Part shown: positions 31,974 through 41,391 of the stretch, piece after piece
Layout of the letters: each line of letters starts with the position of its first letter
Position numbering within the stretch: position 1 is the first letter of the stretch
Source: an uncultured Nonlabens sp.
GTDB lineage: Bacteria > Bacteroidota > Bacteroidia > Flavobacteriales > Flavobacteriaceae
Reading direction: 5' to 3'
Length of the DNA: 44,264 bases
Assembly: GCF_947495285.1 (NCBI RefSeq)
Contig: NZ_CANLXZ010000029.1
Coordinates: 1 to 44,264, forward strand
The notes under the pieces: model-generated
What the model saw: the letters and a program-made list of their open reading frames with translations, nothing else
What the model was told of the DNA's origin: nothing
The model's database searches: none
Made by a program: the position numbers and the translations under genes

Positions 31974-34718
31974 ATGGACAAGTTTTCATTTCTCAATGCA
32001 GCTCACACTGCTCAGTTCGCACAACTCTACGACGAATATTTAATTAATCCTGATCAAGTAGAGCCATCATGGCGTGCTTTTTTTCAAGGATTTGACTTTG
32101 GTATGGAGAGCGCCCACGAGGGTGATCTTATAGTAGAGCATACAGGAACGCCGATTGCGGTGCCTGAAAATGTGCAAAAAGAATTTCAAGTAGTTAAATT
32201 AATCGATGCCTATCGTACAAGAGGTCATTTGTTTACTAAAACAAATCCTGTTAGAGATAGACGTAATTATGAGCCTAAACTAGATCTGGTCAACTTCGGT
32301 CTTTCTGATAGTGATCTAGATACCGTTTTTGATTCTGGCGAGTTAATAGGTGTAGGTAAAACTACTCTTAGAAACATAGTCGCTCATTTAACTAAAATCT
32401 ATTGCGAGAGTATAGGTGTGGAATACATGTATATACGCAAACCAGATGAGGTAAAGTGGATACAAAACTGGTTGCACAATAATGATAACCATCCTACTTT
32501 TAATAAAGATCAAAAAATACAGATTTTAAAGAAACTTAATGAAGCAGTTTCTTTTGAATCATTTCTTCATACTAAATATGTAGGACAGAAACGTTTTTCT
32601 CTAGAAGGAAACGAGTCTTTAATTCCAGCACTAGATGCGTTGATAGAAAACGCAGCAGATAAAGGTGTAGATCAGTTCGTACTTGGAATGGCTCACCGTG
32701 GTCGTTTAAATGTGTTAACTAACATATTTGGAAAACCTGTAAAGGATATTTTTTCAGAATTTGATGGTAAAGATTACGAGCAAGATATTTTTGATGGTGA
32801 TGTAAAATATCACTTAGGTTATACAAGCAAGAGAAAAACTGATAATGGTAATGATATTAATATTAATATCGTTCCTAATCCGTCTCACCTAGAAACAGTA
32901 GGTGCAGTGGTAGAAGGTATTGCACGTGCAAAACAAGATATGCACACTCCTGAGAATTTCTCTAAAGTATTGCCTATCGTACTTCATGGTGATGCAGCAA
33001 TAGCTGGTCAGGGAATTGTGTATGAAGTAGTGCAAATGGCACAACTAGATGCTTATAAAACTGCAGGTACTATCCACTTAGTAGTTAATAATCAAGTAGG
33101 TTTTACAACAAATTACCTCGATGCGAGATCTAGTACCTATTGTACAGATATTGCAAAGGTGACTCTTTCTCCAGTATTGCATGTAAATGCAGACGACGCA
33201 GAAGCAGTAGTACACGCAATGAATTTTGCGCTAGATTACCGTATGGAATTTGGTCGTGACGTATTCATCGATCTATTAGGTTATAGAAAATACGGTCATA
33301 ATGAAGGAGATGAGCCTCGTTTTACACAGCCACAATTATATAAAGCGATAGGAAAGCATAAAAACCCTCGTGATATTTATGCAGAGCGATTACTTAAAGA
33401 AGGAATTATTAATAATTCTAAAGTAAAAGAACTAGAAAAACAATATAAGGAACGTCTAGAAGAAGAACTGGCTACATCTCGCCAGATGGAAAATACCATT
33501 ATTACACCATTTATGCAGGATGAATGGAATGGTTTTGAACAAGCGACAGAAGTGGAGATGATGCAACAGGTAGAAACTGGTGTAGATCGCAAAATTCTAG
33601 AAGAAATAACCGCGACTATTTCTAAGCTGCCTGAAGATCGCAACTTCATTAGAAAAATAAAGAAGATAGTAGAAATACGTCAGAAAATGTTTGATGAAGA
33701 CCGACTGGACTGGGCTATGGGAGAACACCTCGCTTATGGTTCTTTAATGCAAGAAGGTTTTAATGTAAGAATGAGTGGTCAGGATGTAGAAAGAGGTACT
33801 TTTTCTCACCGTCACGCAGTTGTTAAATCAGAGAATAACGAGCACGAGTTTATCTTACACAATAATCTTGATGTAAAAGGACACATGTACATCTACAACT
33901 CACATCTTTCTGAATATGGTGTGGTAGGTTTTGAGTATGGCTATGCACTGGCACGACCTAAAACATTAACGATTTGGGAGGCACAATTTGGTGACTTCTC
34001 AAACGGTGCGCAGATTATGATGGACCAGTACATTAGTGCTGGAGAGGATAAGTGGAAGAATCAAAACGGTCTGGTAAAATTATTACCACACGGTTATGAA
34101 GGCCAGGGAGCAGAGCACTCTAGTGCTAGAATAGAACGTTATTTGCAACTTTGTGCAAAAGATAATATGTTCATGGTAAACTGTACGACGCCAGCAAATA
34201 TTTTCCATCTATTGCGCCGCCAGATGAAGGTGAATTACCGCAAGCCTCTTGTTGTTTTTACTCCTAAATCCCTTTTGCGCTATCCTAAAGCGGTAAGCAC
34301 TGTGTCTGAATTTGAGAACGGACATTTTCAAGAAGTTATAGATGTTGATGGTGACGCTTTCGCGAAAGCGGAAACATTAGTATTCACTTCTGGTAAATTC
34401 TATTATGATCTATTAGAATATAGAGAAGAAAATAACCGTACCGATGTGGCGCTAGTAAGACTAGAACAATTGTTCCCACTGCCAGTAGATCAGATGCAAA
34501 AAATCATCAAAAAGTACGGTTCTAAAGATGTCGTTTGGGCACAAGAAGAACCTAGAAATATGGGGGCATATTCCCACTTAATGTTACACATGCCAGAGAC
34601 CAGATCATGGAGAGTGTGCTCAAGAAATATGTACGCAGCTCCTGCTTCTGGTAGTTCTACGAGATCTAAAAGAAGGCAGGCAAGAATAATTGAAGATGTA
34701 TTTAATACCAATAAATAA
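31974..34718 (+). CDS. sucA: 2-oxoglutarate dehydrogenase E1 component
   Basis: Thiamine-diphosphate-dependent decarboxylase of the TCA-cycle complex. I start it at ATG 31974 (MDKFSFLNAAHTAQFAQLYD), which matches the E1 N-terminal domain; the frame upstream is non-conserved. The 914-residue product then shows FSLEGNESLIPALDALI and GMAHRGRLNVL (E1 core), HGDAAIAGQGIVYE with the ThDP region, GYRKYGHNEGDEPRFTQP, and the transketolase-like C-terminal part (QFGDFSNGAQIMMDQYI; GYEGQGAEHSSARIERYLQL). A palindrome copy encodes AFAKA at residues 795-799, in a surface-like stretch (DGDAFAKAETL). sucB follows after 3 bases, one operon. Confidence 0.97.
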   Translation: MDKFSFLNAAHTAQFAQLYDEYLINPDQVEPSWRAFFQGFDFGMESAHEGDLIVEHTGTPIAVPENVQKEFQVVKLIDAYRTRGHLFTKTNPVRDRRNYEPKLDLVNFGLSDSDLDTVFDSGELIGVGKTTLRNIVAHLTKIYCESIGVEYMYIRKPDEVKWIQNWLHNNDNHPTFNKDQKIQILKKLNEAVSFESFLHTKYVGQKRFSLEGNESLIPALDALIENAADKGVDQFVLGMAHRGRLNVLTNIFGKPVKDIFSEFDGKDYEQDIFDGDVKYHLGYTSKRKTDNGNDININIVPNPSHLETVGAVVEGIARAKQDMHTPENFSKVLPIVLHGDAAIAGQGIVYEVVQMAQLDAYKTAGTIHLVVNNQVGFTTNYLDARSSTYCTDIAKVTLSPVLHVNADDAEAVVHAMNFALDYRMEFGRDVFIDLLGYRKYGHNEGDEPRFTQPQLYKAIGKHKNPRDIYAERLLKEGIINNSKVKELEKQYKERLEEELATSRQMENTIITPFMQDEWNGFEQATEVEMMQQVETGVDRKILEEITATISKLPEDRNFIRKIKKIVEIRQKMFDEDRLDWAMGEHLAYGSLMQEGFNVRMSGQDVERGTFSHRHAVVKSENNEHEFILHNNLDVKGHMYIYNSHLSEYGVVGFEYGYALARPKTLTIWEAQFGDFSNGAQIMMDQYISAGEDKWKNQNGLVKLLPHGYEGQGAEHSSARIERYLQLCAKDNMFMVNCTTPANIFHLLRRQMKVNYRKPLVVFTPKSLLRYPKAVSTVSEFENGHFQEVIDVDGDAFAKAETLVFTSGKFYYDLLEYREENNRTDVALVRLEQLFPLPVDQMQKIIKKYGSKDVVWAQEEPRNMGAYSHLMLHMPETRSWRVCSRNMYAAPASGSSTRSKRRQARIIEDVFNTNK
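34355..34370. repeat. Iterated palindrome CGCTTTCGCGAAAGCG (inside sucA)
   Basis: Perfect 16-bp copy, read GCT TTC GCG AAA GCG = AFAKA. Confidence 0.9.
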
Positions 34719-34721
34719 ATT

Positions 34722-36005
34722 ATGGCTCTAGAAATGAAAGTGCCTTCACCAGGCGAGTCGATTACAGAAGTAGAAATAGCAGAATGGTTAGTTGCCGATG
34801 GGGACTGGGTTGAAAAAGATCAAGCCATAGCAGAGGTAGATAGCGATAAAGCTACCCTAGAATTACCAGCTGAAGCAAGCGGTATTATTACGCTAAAAGC
34901 AGAAGAAGGTGATGCTGTTGCCGTAGGTGCTGTGGTGTGTCATATCGATACAGAAGCAACAAACCCTAATGGCGGTTCTAAAGATGTGGATAACGCACCA
35001 TCTTCTATGGGAGGTGGAGATGAAGGAGGAAATAATGGAGATGTAGCCAAAGAGATGCAGAAGGATAATGCTAACAGCAAGACCACATCTTCTAAAGCAC
35101 CACAATCTGCGCAAGCTAAAGAAACATATGCTAGCGGTACTGCAAGTCCTGCTGCAAAGAAAATTCTCGATGAAAAAGGTGTAGATACTAAGTCTGTTTC
35201 TGGTAGCGGTCGTGATGGTCGTATTACTAAGAATGATGCAGTAAATGCAAAACCTTCTATGGGTACTCCAGGAAATGGATCTCGTGGTGAGTCTCGTTCT
35301 AAGCTTTCTATGTTGCGTAGAAAAGTAGCAGAGCGTCTAGTAAGTGTTAAGAATGAAACTGCGATGTTGACTACTTTTAATGAAGTTGACATGAAACCTA
35401 TCTTTGATTTACGTAAAGATCATAAAGAAGCGTTTAAGTCTAAACATGGAGTAGGATTAGGATTTATGTCTTTCTTTACTAAGGCTGTAACTAGAGCATT
35501 AGAAATGTATCCAGCGGTTAATTCTATGATTGATGGGAAAGAAATGGTTTCTTATGATTTTGCAGATATTTCGATAGCTGTTTCTGGTCCTAAAGGATTA
35601 ATGGTTCCTGTCATTAGAAATGCAGAAAACCTTTCTTTTAGAGGTGTAGAACAAGAAGTGAAAAGACTTGCGTTAAGAGCGAGAGATGGAAATATCACTA
35701 TTGATGAGATGACTGGTGGTACGTTTACGATTACTAACGGAGGTGTTTTCGGTAGTATGATGAGTACACCTATTATCAACCCACCACAGAGTGCAATTTT
35801 AGGAATGCATAACATTATTGAGCGTCCGGTCGTAGTAGATGGTAACATCGTTGCACGTCCTATGATGTATCTAGCGGTTTCTTATGATCACAGAATCATT
35901 GATGGTAAGGAATCTGTAGGTTTCTTAGTAGCTATAAAAGAAGCACTAGAAGATCCTATCAACATCTTAATGGATGGCGATGTGAAGAGAGCGCTAGAGT
36001 TATAG
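34722..36005 (+). CDS. sucB: Dihydrolipoyllysine succinyltransferase (2-oxoglutarate dehydrogenase E2)
   Basis: E2 core of the 2-oxoglutarate dehydrogenase complex; moves succinyl from lipoyl-lysine to CoA. The 427-residue protein has a lipoyl domain (lipoyl Lys43 in VDSDKATLE), a flexible Gly/Ser/Ala/Lys linker, the E3-binding domain ([28 protein letters not shown]), and the acyltransferase domain ending in [15 protein letters not shown] with catalytic His390 and Asp394. It is 3 bases behind sucA and ends at a terminator. The last 237 bases (35769-36005) recur with about 8% difference at 39243-39479, so the 3' end has been involved in recombination. Confidence 0.97.
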   Translation: MALEMKVPSPGESITEVEIAEWLVADGDWVEKDQAIAEVDSDKATLELPAEASGIITLKAEEGDAVAVGAVVCHIDTEATNPNGGSKDVDNAPSSMGGGDEGGNNGDVAKEMQKDNANSKTTSSKAPQSAQAKETYASGTASPAAKKILDEKGVDTKSVSGSGRDGRITKNDAVNAKPSMGTPGNGSRGESRSKLSMLRRKVAERLVSVKNETAMLTTFNEVDMKPIFDLRKDHKEAFKSKHGVGLGFMSFFTKAVTRALEMYPAVNSMIDGKEMVSYDFADISIAVSGPKGLMVPVIRNAENLSFRGVEQEVKRLALRARDGNITIDEMTGGTFTITNGGVFGSMMSTPIINPPQSAILGMHNIIERPVVVDGNIVARPMMYLAVSYDHRIIDGKESVGFLVAIKEALEDPINILMDGDVKRALEL

Positions 36006-36385
36006 AATGTCTTATAGCGTTTTAGTGACTACCTAGTCTTTCATACTTTTAGAAGTATAAAAAATACCAAATGAATTTTCATTTGGTATTTTTTTTTGAT
36101 TAAATCTCAATAAATAAGCGGCAATAAGATCTTTAACTAGTAGATTTCATTCATTGGGTTCTTTATCTCTTATCTCTCATGATTTAGTTTTATTAATTCT
36201 ATAACTTGTACGTGATCATTAAATTAGCGATCAATTGATTGTATTATTCTCTTTTTTTAATGGGTTGAATTGCGTGATAAATCCGTTGAAATAGACTATA
36301 TTTAGTTGCGTTTTAACCTTTCTGCCTAATTGAACAATTTAATGATCTAAAACTTTCTAATTATCTAACCTTAAAAACCCAAATT
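36006..36385. other. 380-bp gap after sucB
   Basis: Holds the sucB terminator (36058-36099), then about 290 AT-rich bases leading to the PL14-type gene. No reading frame or recognised promoter in it. Confidence 0.5.
36058..36099 (+). terminator. Rho-independent terminator after sucB
   Basis: AAAATACCAAATGAA / TTCATTTGGTATTTT hairpin followed by a T run. Confidence 0.9.
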
Positions 36386-38911
36386 ATGAAAACTAATTAT
36401 CTCTCTCTACTATTTTTTATTCTTGCCGCTGTTTCCAGTTTCTTTCGGTGTTATGCACAAAATTGTAATAACTCTAATCTGGTAATAGATGTAGATTTTG
36501 ATCAGAATACAGGTTCATCACTTTACAATATTTCACGCGCGACTCAAGATTTTGGTGCTATCCGAGCAAGAACATCTGGTCAGATCAGAGGGCTTGATGG
36601 TAATGGAAACAGCTGGCCGCACAAGACTAGAGTTGTGAACGGTGTTTTGCGTGCAGAATATTTGAAAAATTCTGCTGGAGGTCCTAATGGTGGATTCCTG
36701 TTTGACAAGGAATTTGCAAGTGCTGAAGAAGCAGTGTTGGAATATCGTGTAAAATTTGATGCTGGCTTTGTCTGGGCATATGGTGGTAAACTTCCAGGAT
36801 TGGGAGGCTCTTCGCTCTCGTCAAATGGTGCCATACCTGCTGGATGTACAAGGAATAACAACAGTATTAAAAACGGTTTTTCGTGCCGATTAATGTGGAG
36901 AAGCAATGGAGGTGATACCCCAGCTAGACTTGTAGTCTACACTTATTTTCCAGACAGGGATATATCTAAATGTGGTGAGAATGAAACAATCATAAGAGGA
37001 CTTGAAAAAAATAGGTGGTATACTATAAAGCAGTATCTCAAGTTAAATACCCCTGGACAAAATAATGGGATCATTAAAATGTTTATTGATGGGGTTGAAG
37101 AGCTAACCTTGAATAATGTGAAATTTAGAGAATCTGGTAAAGGTAATGTAAAAATCAATGATTTAATTATGAATACTTATAGAGGCGGCAGTGCTTCAGA
37201 TCAGCGATGGTGGTCTCCTACAACAGATTATGCATATTTTGATAGTTTTAAGGTTTGGACCAATTGTGATAACGTTACAGAAGGTAATGATGGCGTTAAC
37301 AGGGCGCCTTCAGTTTCGTTCACAACCCCTAGCGGAAATATAATTGTTAATGAAGGTTATAACGATCTGTATATTGAAGCCAATGCATCAGACAGTGATG
37401 GTAGCATTTCAAAAGTGGAACTTTTTATAGATGATGAATTAGTTAGAAGTGAGGGGCTTAGCCCTTATGAATGGGGTCATGCTAGTTTCGTAACAGAAAC
37501 CACTGGACTTTCTGTAGGAAACCATATTTTTAAAGTAGTTGCTACCGATAATGAAGGAGAAATATCACAAGATTCGTTTACCCTTACTGTTGAGAATCCT
37601 AATTTAAACATAGCTCCCTCAATTCAATTTATGACGCCGTCTGGAAATAAAACAGTGACTCAAGGCTATGATAATTTGTATTTATTAGCAGATGCATCAG
37701 ACAGTGATGGTAGTATTTCAAAAGTAGAGCTCTTTATAGATGACCAATTTGTAAGAAAAGAAGGACTTAGTCCGTATGAATGGGGTTATACAGGATTTGA
37801 AATAGAAACCACTGGACTTTCTGTAGGAAACCATATTTTTAAAGTAGTAGCTACCGATAATGAAGGAGAAATATCACAAGATTCGTTTACCCTTACTGTT
37901 GAGAATCCTAATTTAAACATAGCTCCCTCAATTCAATTTATGACGCCGTCTGGAAATAAAACAGTGACTCAAGGCTATGATAATTTGTATTTATTAGCTG
38001 ATGCATCAGACATTGACGGTAGTATTTCAAAAGTAGAGCTCTTTATAGATGACCGATTTGTAAGAAAAGAAGGACTTAGTCCGTATGAATGGGGTTATAC
38101 AGGATTTGAACTAGAAACCACCGGACTTTCTGTAGGAAGCCATATTTTTAAAGTAGTGGCTACCGATAATGATGGCAATGTATCACAAGATTCGTTTACT
38201 CTTACTGTTAACAATTTTGAAAATGATGTAGAAGAGGAAATTAGAGCGAGCTGTACCTTTGGTACGCCTCGTATAACAGGCATCTCTAATTTAAATAAAG
38301 AGTATAATAATATATATGTTGTGGGCTCTGAAGCACCTGATTTAAGTTCAGTCAAAAAGTTTTCTGTCAATTGGAGTTCTACTTATAATGATCTTTATAG
38401 TTTTGCATTGAATACTAAAAATGGTATTCCATCTTACTATGTAGACTTAAAAAATAAGACTACCTATAATCTAAATAGCGCCTTTCCAGAAGTGACTTTA
38501 AATAATACAGGAATACTAGGTTTGGATGGTTCATATTGGGTAAATACAAATGTAGACAGCTTTATCCTAGTCTCAAAGTCTTCTGATTTTTCGATTCATT
38601 TTCGTTCGGTTGCCATTGCTCCTAGCTGCAGCTCAAATAGATCTTTAGATGCAAATGTTGATCAGTTGATTCCTAGAATTTATCCTAGTCCTTTTTCAGA
38701 CTATCTTTCAATTGTTAACCTTCCTAAGGAAGCATCTAGGGTATCTGTCTATGATATAAAGGGGATGCGATTGATGTCGTTTTCTTTAAATCAGATGAAA
38801 AAAAGTAGTTCATTTTCCTTGAAAACATCTCATCTTAAGCATGGTCTATACTTGGTAAGAATAAAGCTGGAAGATGGGATGCATCATACCTTTAGTGTGA
38901 TTAAAAAATAA
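36386..38911 (+). CDS. Secreted PL14-type polysaccharide lyase with Ig repeats and T9SS tail
   Basis: An 841-residue exported enzyme. After a signal peptide (ending FRCYAQ) residues 25-295 resemble the PL14 alginate/glucuronan lyase fold: VLEYRVKFDAGFVWAYGGKLPGLGG split over 120-145, FSCRLMWRSNGG, VVYTYFPD, NRWYTIKQYLKLNTPG, YAYFDSFKVW. Three Ig-like repeats follow, exactly 103 residues each (about 304-612), with DASDSDGSISKVELFIDD and VGNHIFKVVATDNEG. Then a unique beta region (CTFGTPRITGI...) and a T9SS type A sorting domain (YPSPFSDYLSIVNL, VYDIKGMRLMSFSL, HGLYLVRIKLEDG). It is likely a cell-surface or released alginate-degrading enzyme; lyase family by eye. No PUL partner genes are nearby. 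It lies between the two sucB tails. Confidence 0.8.
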   Translation: MKTNYLSLLFFILAAVSSFFRCYAQNCNNSNLVIDVDFDQNTGSSLYNISRATQDFGAIRARTSGQIRGLDGNGNSWPHKTRVVNGVLRAEYLKNSAGGPNGGFLFDKEFASAEEAVLEYRVKFDAGFVWAYGGKLPGLGGSSLSSNGAIPAGCTRNNNSIKNGFSCRLMWRSNGGDTPARLVVYTYFPDRDISKCGENETIIRGLEKNRWYTIKQYLKLNTPGQNNGIIKMFIDGVEELTLNNVKFRESGKGNVKINDLIMNTYRGGSASDQRWWSPTTDYAYFDSFKVWTNCDNVTEGNDGVNRAPSVSFTTPSGNIIVNEGYNDLYIEANASDSDGSISKVELFIDDELVRSEGLSPYEWGHASFVTETTGLSVGNHIFKVVATDNEGEISQDSFTLTVENPNLNIAPSIQFMTPSGNKTVTQGYDNLYLLADASDSDGSISKVELFIDDQFVRKEGLSPYEWGYTGFEIETTGLSVGNHIFKVVATDNEGEISQDSFTLTVENPNLNIAPSIQFMTPSGNKTVTQGYDNLYLLADASDIDGSISKVELFIDDRFVRKEGLSPYEWGYTGFELETTGLSVGSHIFKVVATDNDGNVSQDSFTLTVNNFENDVEEEIRASCTFGTPRITGISNLNKEYNNIYVVGSEAPDLSSVKKFSVNWSSTYNDLYSFALNTKNGIPSYYVDLKNKTTYNLNSAFPEVTLNNTGILGLDGSYWVNTNVDSFILVSKSSDFSIHFRSVAIAPSCSSNRSLDANVDQLIPRIYPSPFSDYLSIVNLPKEASRVSVYDIKGMRLMSFSLNQMKKSSSFSLKTSHLKHGLYLVRIKLEDGMHHTFSVIKK
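37296..38222. repeat. Three 309-bp direct repeats (Ig-like domains)
   Basis: Tandem copies at about 37296-37604, 37605-37913 and 37914-38222. Bases 37541-37689 and 37850-37998 are identical over 149 bp, so copy number could change by recombination in steps of 103 residues. Confidence 0.9.
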
Positions 38912-39242
38912 TGATTTTATAGATAGCAGTAAGAATTCAACGTTTATCAAAGCACCAGTTTTATTATTGGTGCTTTTTTATGGACGATAACCTGACTTGG
39001 ATCAGATACACGGCTTTCTACGATGTTTCTGATAACTAAGTTCAGTGACCAATGCGGTACGTCGTTCAGACATTATTTAAAGTCTGCACAATTATATGTA
39101 TAAAGTTGATAACCCCATTAATTCATGATGAGAGAAAATTTAAATTATGAGTTTTCTATCTATATCTTTCCATACGTGCGTCGAACTCTTAGCCTGGAAT
39201 TACTTAAATTAACAATTATACAGTTGTTTAGATTCAATAAAT
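38912..39242. other. 331-bp gap between the lyase gene and the sucB fragment
   Basis: Terminator at 38949-38979, then sequence without coding potential or match to the sucB flank. The junction to sucB-like DNA falls at 39243-39245. Confidence 0.5.
38949..38979 (+). terminator. Rho-independent terminator after the lyase gene
   Basis: AAAGCACCA / TGGTGCTTT hairpin with T run, 38 bases after the stop. Confidence 0.9.
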
Positions 39243-39479
39243 TCTATTATCAACCTACCACAGCGTGCAATTTTAGGAATGCACAACATTATAGAGCGCC
39301 CGGTGGTAGTAGATGGTAACATCGTTGCATGTCCTATGATGTATCTAGCGGTTTCTTATGACCACAGAATCATTGATGGTAAAGAGTCTGTAGGTTTATT
39401 AGTAGCTATTAAAGAAGCTTTAGAAGATCCTATCAACATCTTAATGGATGGCGATGTGAAGAGAGCGCTGGAAATGTAA
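39243..39479 (+). pseudogene. Diverged copy of the sucB 3' end (78 codons)
   Basis: 237 bases align without gaps to 35769-36005, the last 78 codons of sucB, including [14 protein letters not shown] and its own stop codon (TAA instead of TAG). Of 18 changed sense codons about 12 are synonymous; replacements include Pro to Leu and Ser to Arg in the NPPQSA segment, Arg to Cys and Phe to Leu. There is no promoter or N-terminal part, so it cannot make an E2 enzyme; an ATG at 39279 leaves a 66-codon frame. The pattern points to a tail that diverged while part of a working gene and was then stranded. Confidence 0.92.
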
Positions 39480-39628
39480 TTTTCTGGTTATAATTATATA
39501 AATGGCGGCACTTAATGGTGCTTCTATTTTTCACATATTACATGAGATGCTTATTTTGAGAGATTTACTGATATTTTTTACCTTCGTTAATCAATAATAA
39601 AATTGTTAAATATATGTTAAATTATTTA

Positions 39629-39654
39629 CTATCTATCTATCTATCTATCTATCT
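39629..39654. repeat. Short tandem repeat (CTAT)x6
   Basis: Six uninterrupted CTAT units plus CT, about 80 bases upstream of the M23 lipoprotein start, in the likely promoter region. Confidence 0.9.
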
Positions 39655-39732
39655 TCTCAGTTACTTTCGTGGTCCCATGATTTTTTAAATAACTAACTTG
39701 CTTATTTTTCCATAGGCGCAAAACTATTATTT

Positions 39733-41373
39733 ATGATTAGGAAGTCCTATTTGTTTTATTTATCCATTTTATTTGTAATCGCTGCTGTAGTTTGTATTTC
39801 TTCTTGTGAGAAGGATGAAGATTTTGAAGAAGAAATTCAAAATGAATTGATTTTTCCAAAAATTAATGGAAGATTTGTGTCAGGAAAAGATGTAATGCAA
39901 ACTCCTATTATAGGTGATAAAATAAAATCATTATCTTCAAGTGTGATTAATAAATCTAATAATGCTTCAAGCATACAAATTGATACGAGTCGTGTCAGAT
40001 TTATTCAAAGCGATCAATACGACTCTTATACTTTTCAAATAGTACAGGACAGTATCGAGGGACAAAGTTTATTGAAAAACTATATGATTACGATTTTAAA
40101 TGACACAACAAGCGTACAGCATTTGATAAGTTATAATATTTTGAATAATGGTCATTATGATATGGATAATGTTGAAGTAATGATTGTGGAAGGGGATTCT
40201 TTAATCCCTAGTTTTTTGAAGTGTGGCATGACTAGAAGTTTAGTGCCCTATACTGATTGTTATAGCTGGAATTGTGACGGTAATCGGCATCACTCAGATT
40301 CAAATGATCCAGAATGTACGGCTAGGAATAAAGCAGGAAGTAATTGTGTGACTAGTTGGACGTTTCTGCGAGGATCTAGTCATTGTGGCGGTGGAGGCGG
40401 CGGTGGTTCTGCACCTAGCAGCGGAGGTGGAGGATTTTATGTGCCCGTTGATCCTGTGGATAATGATGATGATGATGATGATGATGATTGTGAGTTAGAG
40501 TGTGATGAAAATGAGATTTTAGACCTAGATAAATGTGAATGCGTTCCAGAGAATTGTGAATATAAAACAGGTTATTTACATGAAAATGCTTTCGCAAATA
40601 ATACTGCAGAAGAAGGTGATAATACAACATCTTCACAAGACAACTTTAGAGATGAAGAGGGTAATATTATTGAAGAGACTAATTGTGATTCTGGAAAAAT
40701 AGATTCAGGAAGTGAAGTTGAGATTACAGGACCAGTTGAAGAAAGAAATTATACAAGAACTGACGGAACAACGGCTACTTCAAATTACTATCCTATTAAA
40801 TATCTAGATTATCCTAAAGGCAATCGACCTGGTAATCCTGATTATGATTCTACAAAACCCTGTAGTGATTGTACTCATGGTGATCCAGTTCCCGATCCAG
40901 AGATACAGGAGCAAACTACAGCTTGCGGTACTAAAGGCGGTATGTTTGGCTTTACAAGAGGAGCTGGAGGTACCGCACCTTGCAATTATATTGAACATAA
41001 GGGAATGGATATTAAAAATGATTACGGAGATTCTGTTTATGCCATGTTTGATGGTGTTGCTACACTACATTATGAATCAGGAGGTGCTGGTTATTATATC
41101 ATAATCACATCATCCGTAGGTGATGATGTAATTAAATCCTATTATTTCCATTTACAGCAGAGCAATCGAACATCTGGAACAGTTAGTGCTGGTGATGTTA
41201 TAGGAAACCAAGGAAACTCTGGTAATTTACAAGCCGGAATTGACGAAGGCTCTACAGAGTCCCACGTCCATATTAAGATTAGAGAAAATGGAACTGTGGT
41301 AGATCCAATAGATTTTTTCAAAACCACCTTCAACGAGACTACAGGAGCTGTTACCAGTTCGGGATGTAATTAA
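39733..41373 (+). CDS. Lipoprotein with C-terminal M23 peptidase, toxin-like architecture
   Basis: A 546-residue lipoprotein (lipobox VCISSC, Cys25). N-terminal 220 residues: strand-rich domain ending in a Cys-rich stretch (DCYSWNCDGNRHH, SNCVTSWTF, SSHC). Then low-complexity Gly and Asp runs (about 220-255) and Cys-rich CELECDENE / CECVPENC. The C-terminus (about 400-535) is an M23/LytM metallopeptidase: His422 and Asp426 in HKGMD, His473 in YYFHL, His511 and His513 in SHVHI. M23 enzymes cut peptidoglycan cross-links. The layout (lipoprotein head, Gly-rich hinge, variable enzymatic tip) matches Bacteroidota polymorphic-toxin-like proteins, and small exported genes follow. A tetranucleotide repeat lies upstream. 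Confidence 0.8.
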   Translation: MIRKSYLFYLSILFVIAAVVCISSCEKDEDFEEEIQNELIFPKINGRFVSGKDVMQTPIIGDKIKSLSSSVINKSNNASSIQIDTSRVRFIQSDQYDSYTFQIVQDSIEGQSLLKNYMITILNDTTSVQHLISYNILNNGHYDMDNVEVMIVEGDSLIPSFLKCGMTRSLVPYTDCYSWNCDGNRHHSDSNDPECTARNKAGSNCVTSWTFLRGSSHCGGGGGGGSAPSSGGGGFYVPVDPVDNDDDDDDDDCELECDENEILDLDKCECVPENCEYKTGYLHENAFANNTAEEGDNTTSSQDNFRDEEGNIIEETNCDSGKIDSGSEVEITGPVEERNYTRTDGTTATSNYYPIKYLDYPKGNRPGNPDYDSTKPCSDCTHGDPVPDPEIQEQTTACGTKGGMFGFTRGAGGTAPCNYIEHKGMDIKNDYGDSVYAMFDGVATLHYESGGAGYYIIITSSVGDDVIKSYYFHLQQSNRTSGTVSAGDVIGNQGNSGNLQAGIDEGSTESHVHIKIRENGTVVDPIDFFKTTFNETTGAVTSSGCN

Positions 41374-41391
41374 AATAACAAATTTCAAAAA

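Noticed and set aside
31859..31996. N-terminal extension of the small barrel protein
   Set aside because: Overlaps the sucA promoter and start region; the signal peptide begins at 31858.
34893..35392. Minus-strand frames inside sucB
   Set aside because: Antisense shadows of a conserved coding gene.
39125..39319. 64-codon plus-strand frame before and into the sucB fragment
   Set aside because: Runs into the sucB-like DNA in a different frame; no protein-like features.
40588..40602. GCTTTCGCAAAT in the M23 gene as a further palindrome copy
   Set aside because: Only the left half matches; the right arm is absent, so it is not counted.
40415..40636. Minus-strand frame with a poly-His run
   Set aside because: It is the antisense of the poly-Asp (GAT) run in the M23 lipoprotein gene; the His run is a by-product of the codon repeat.
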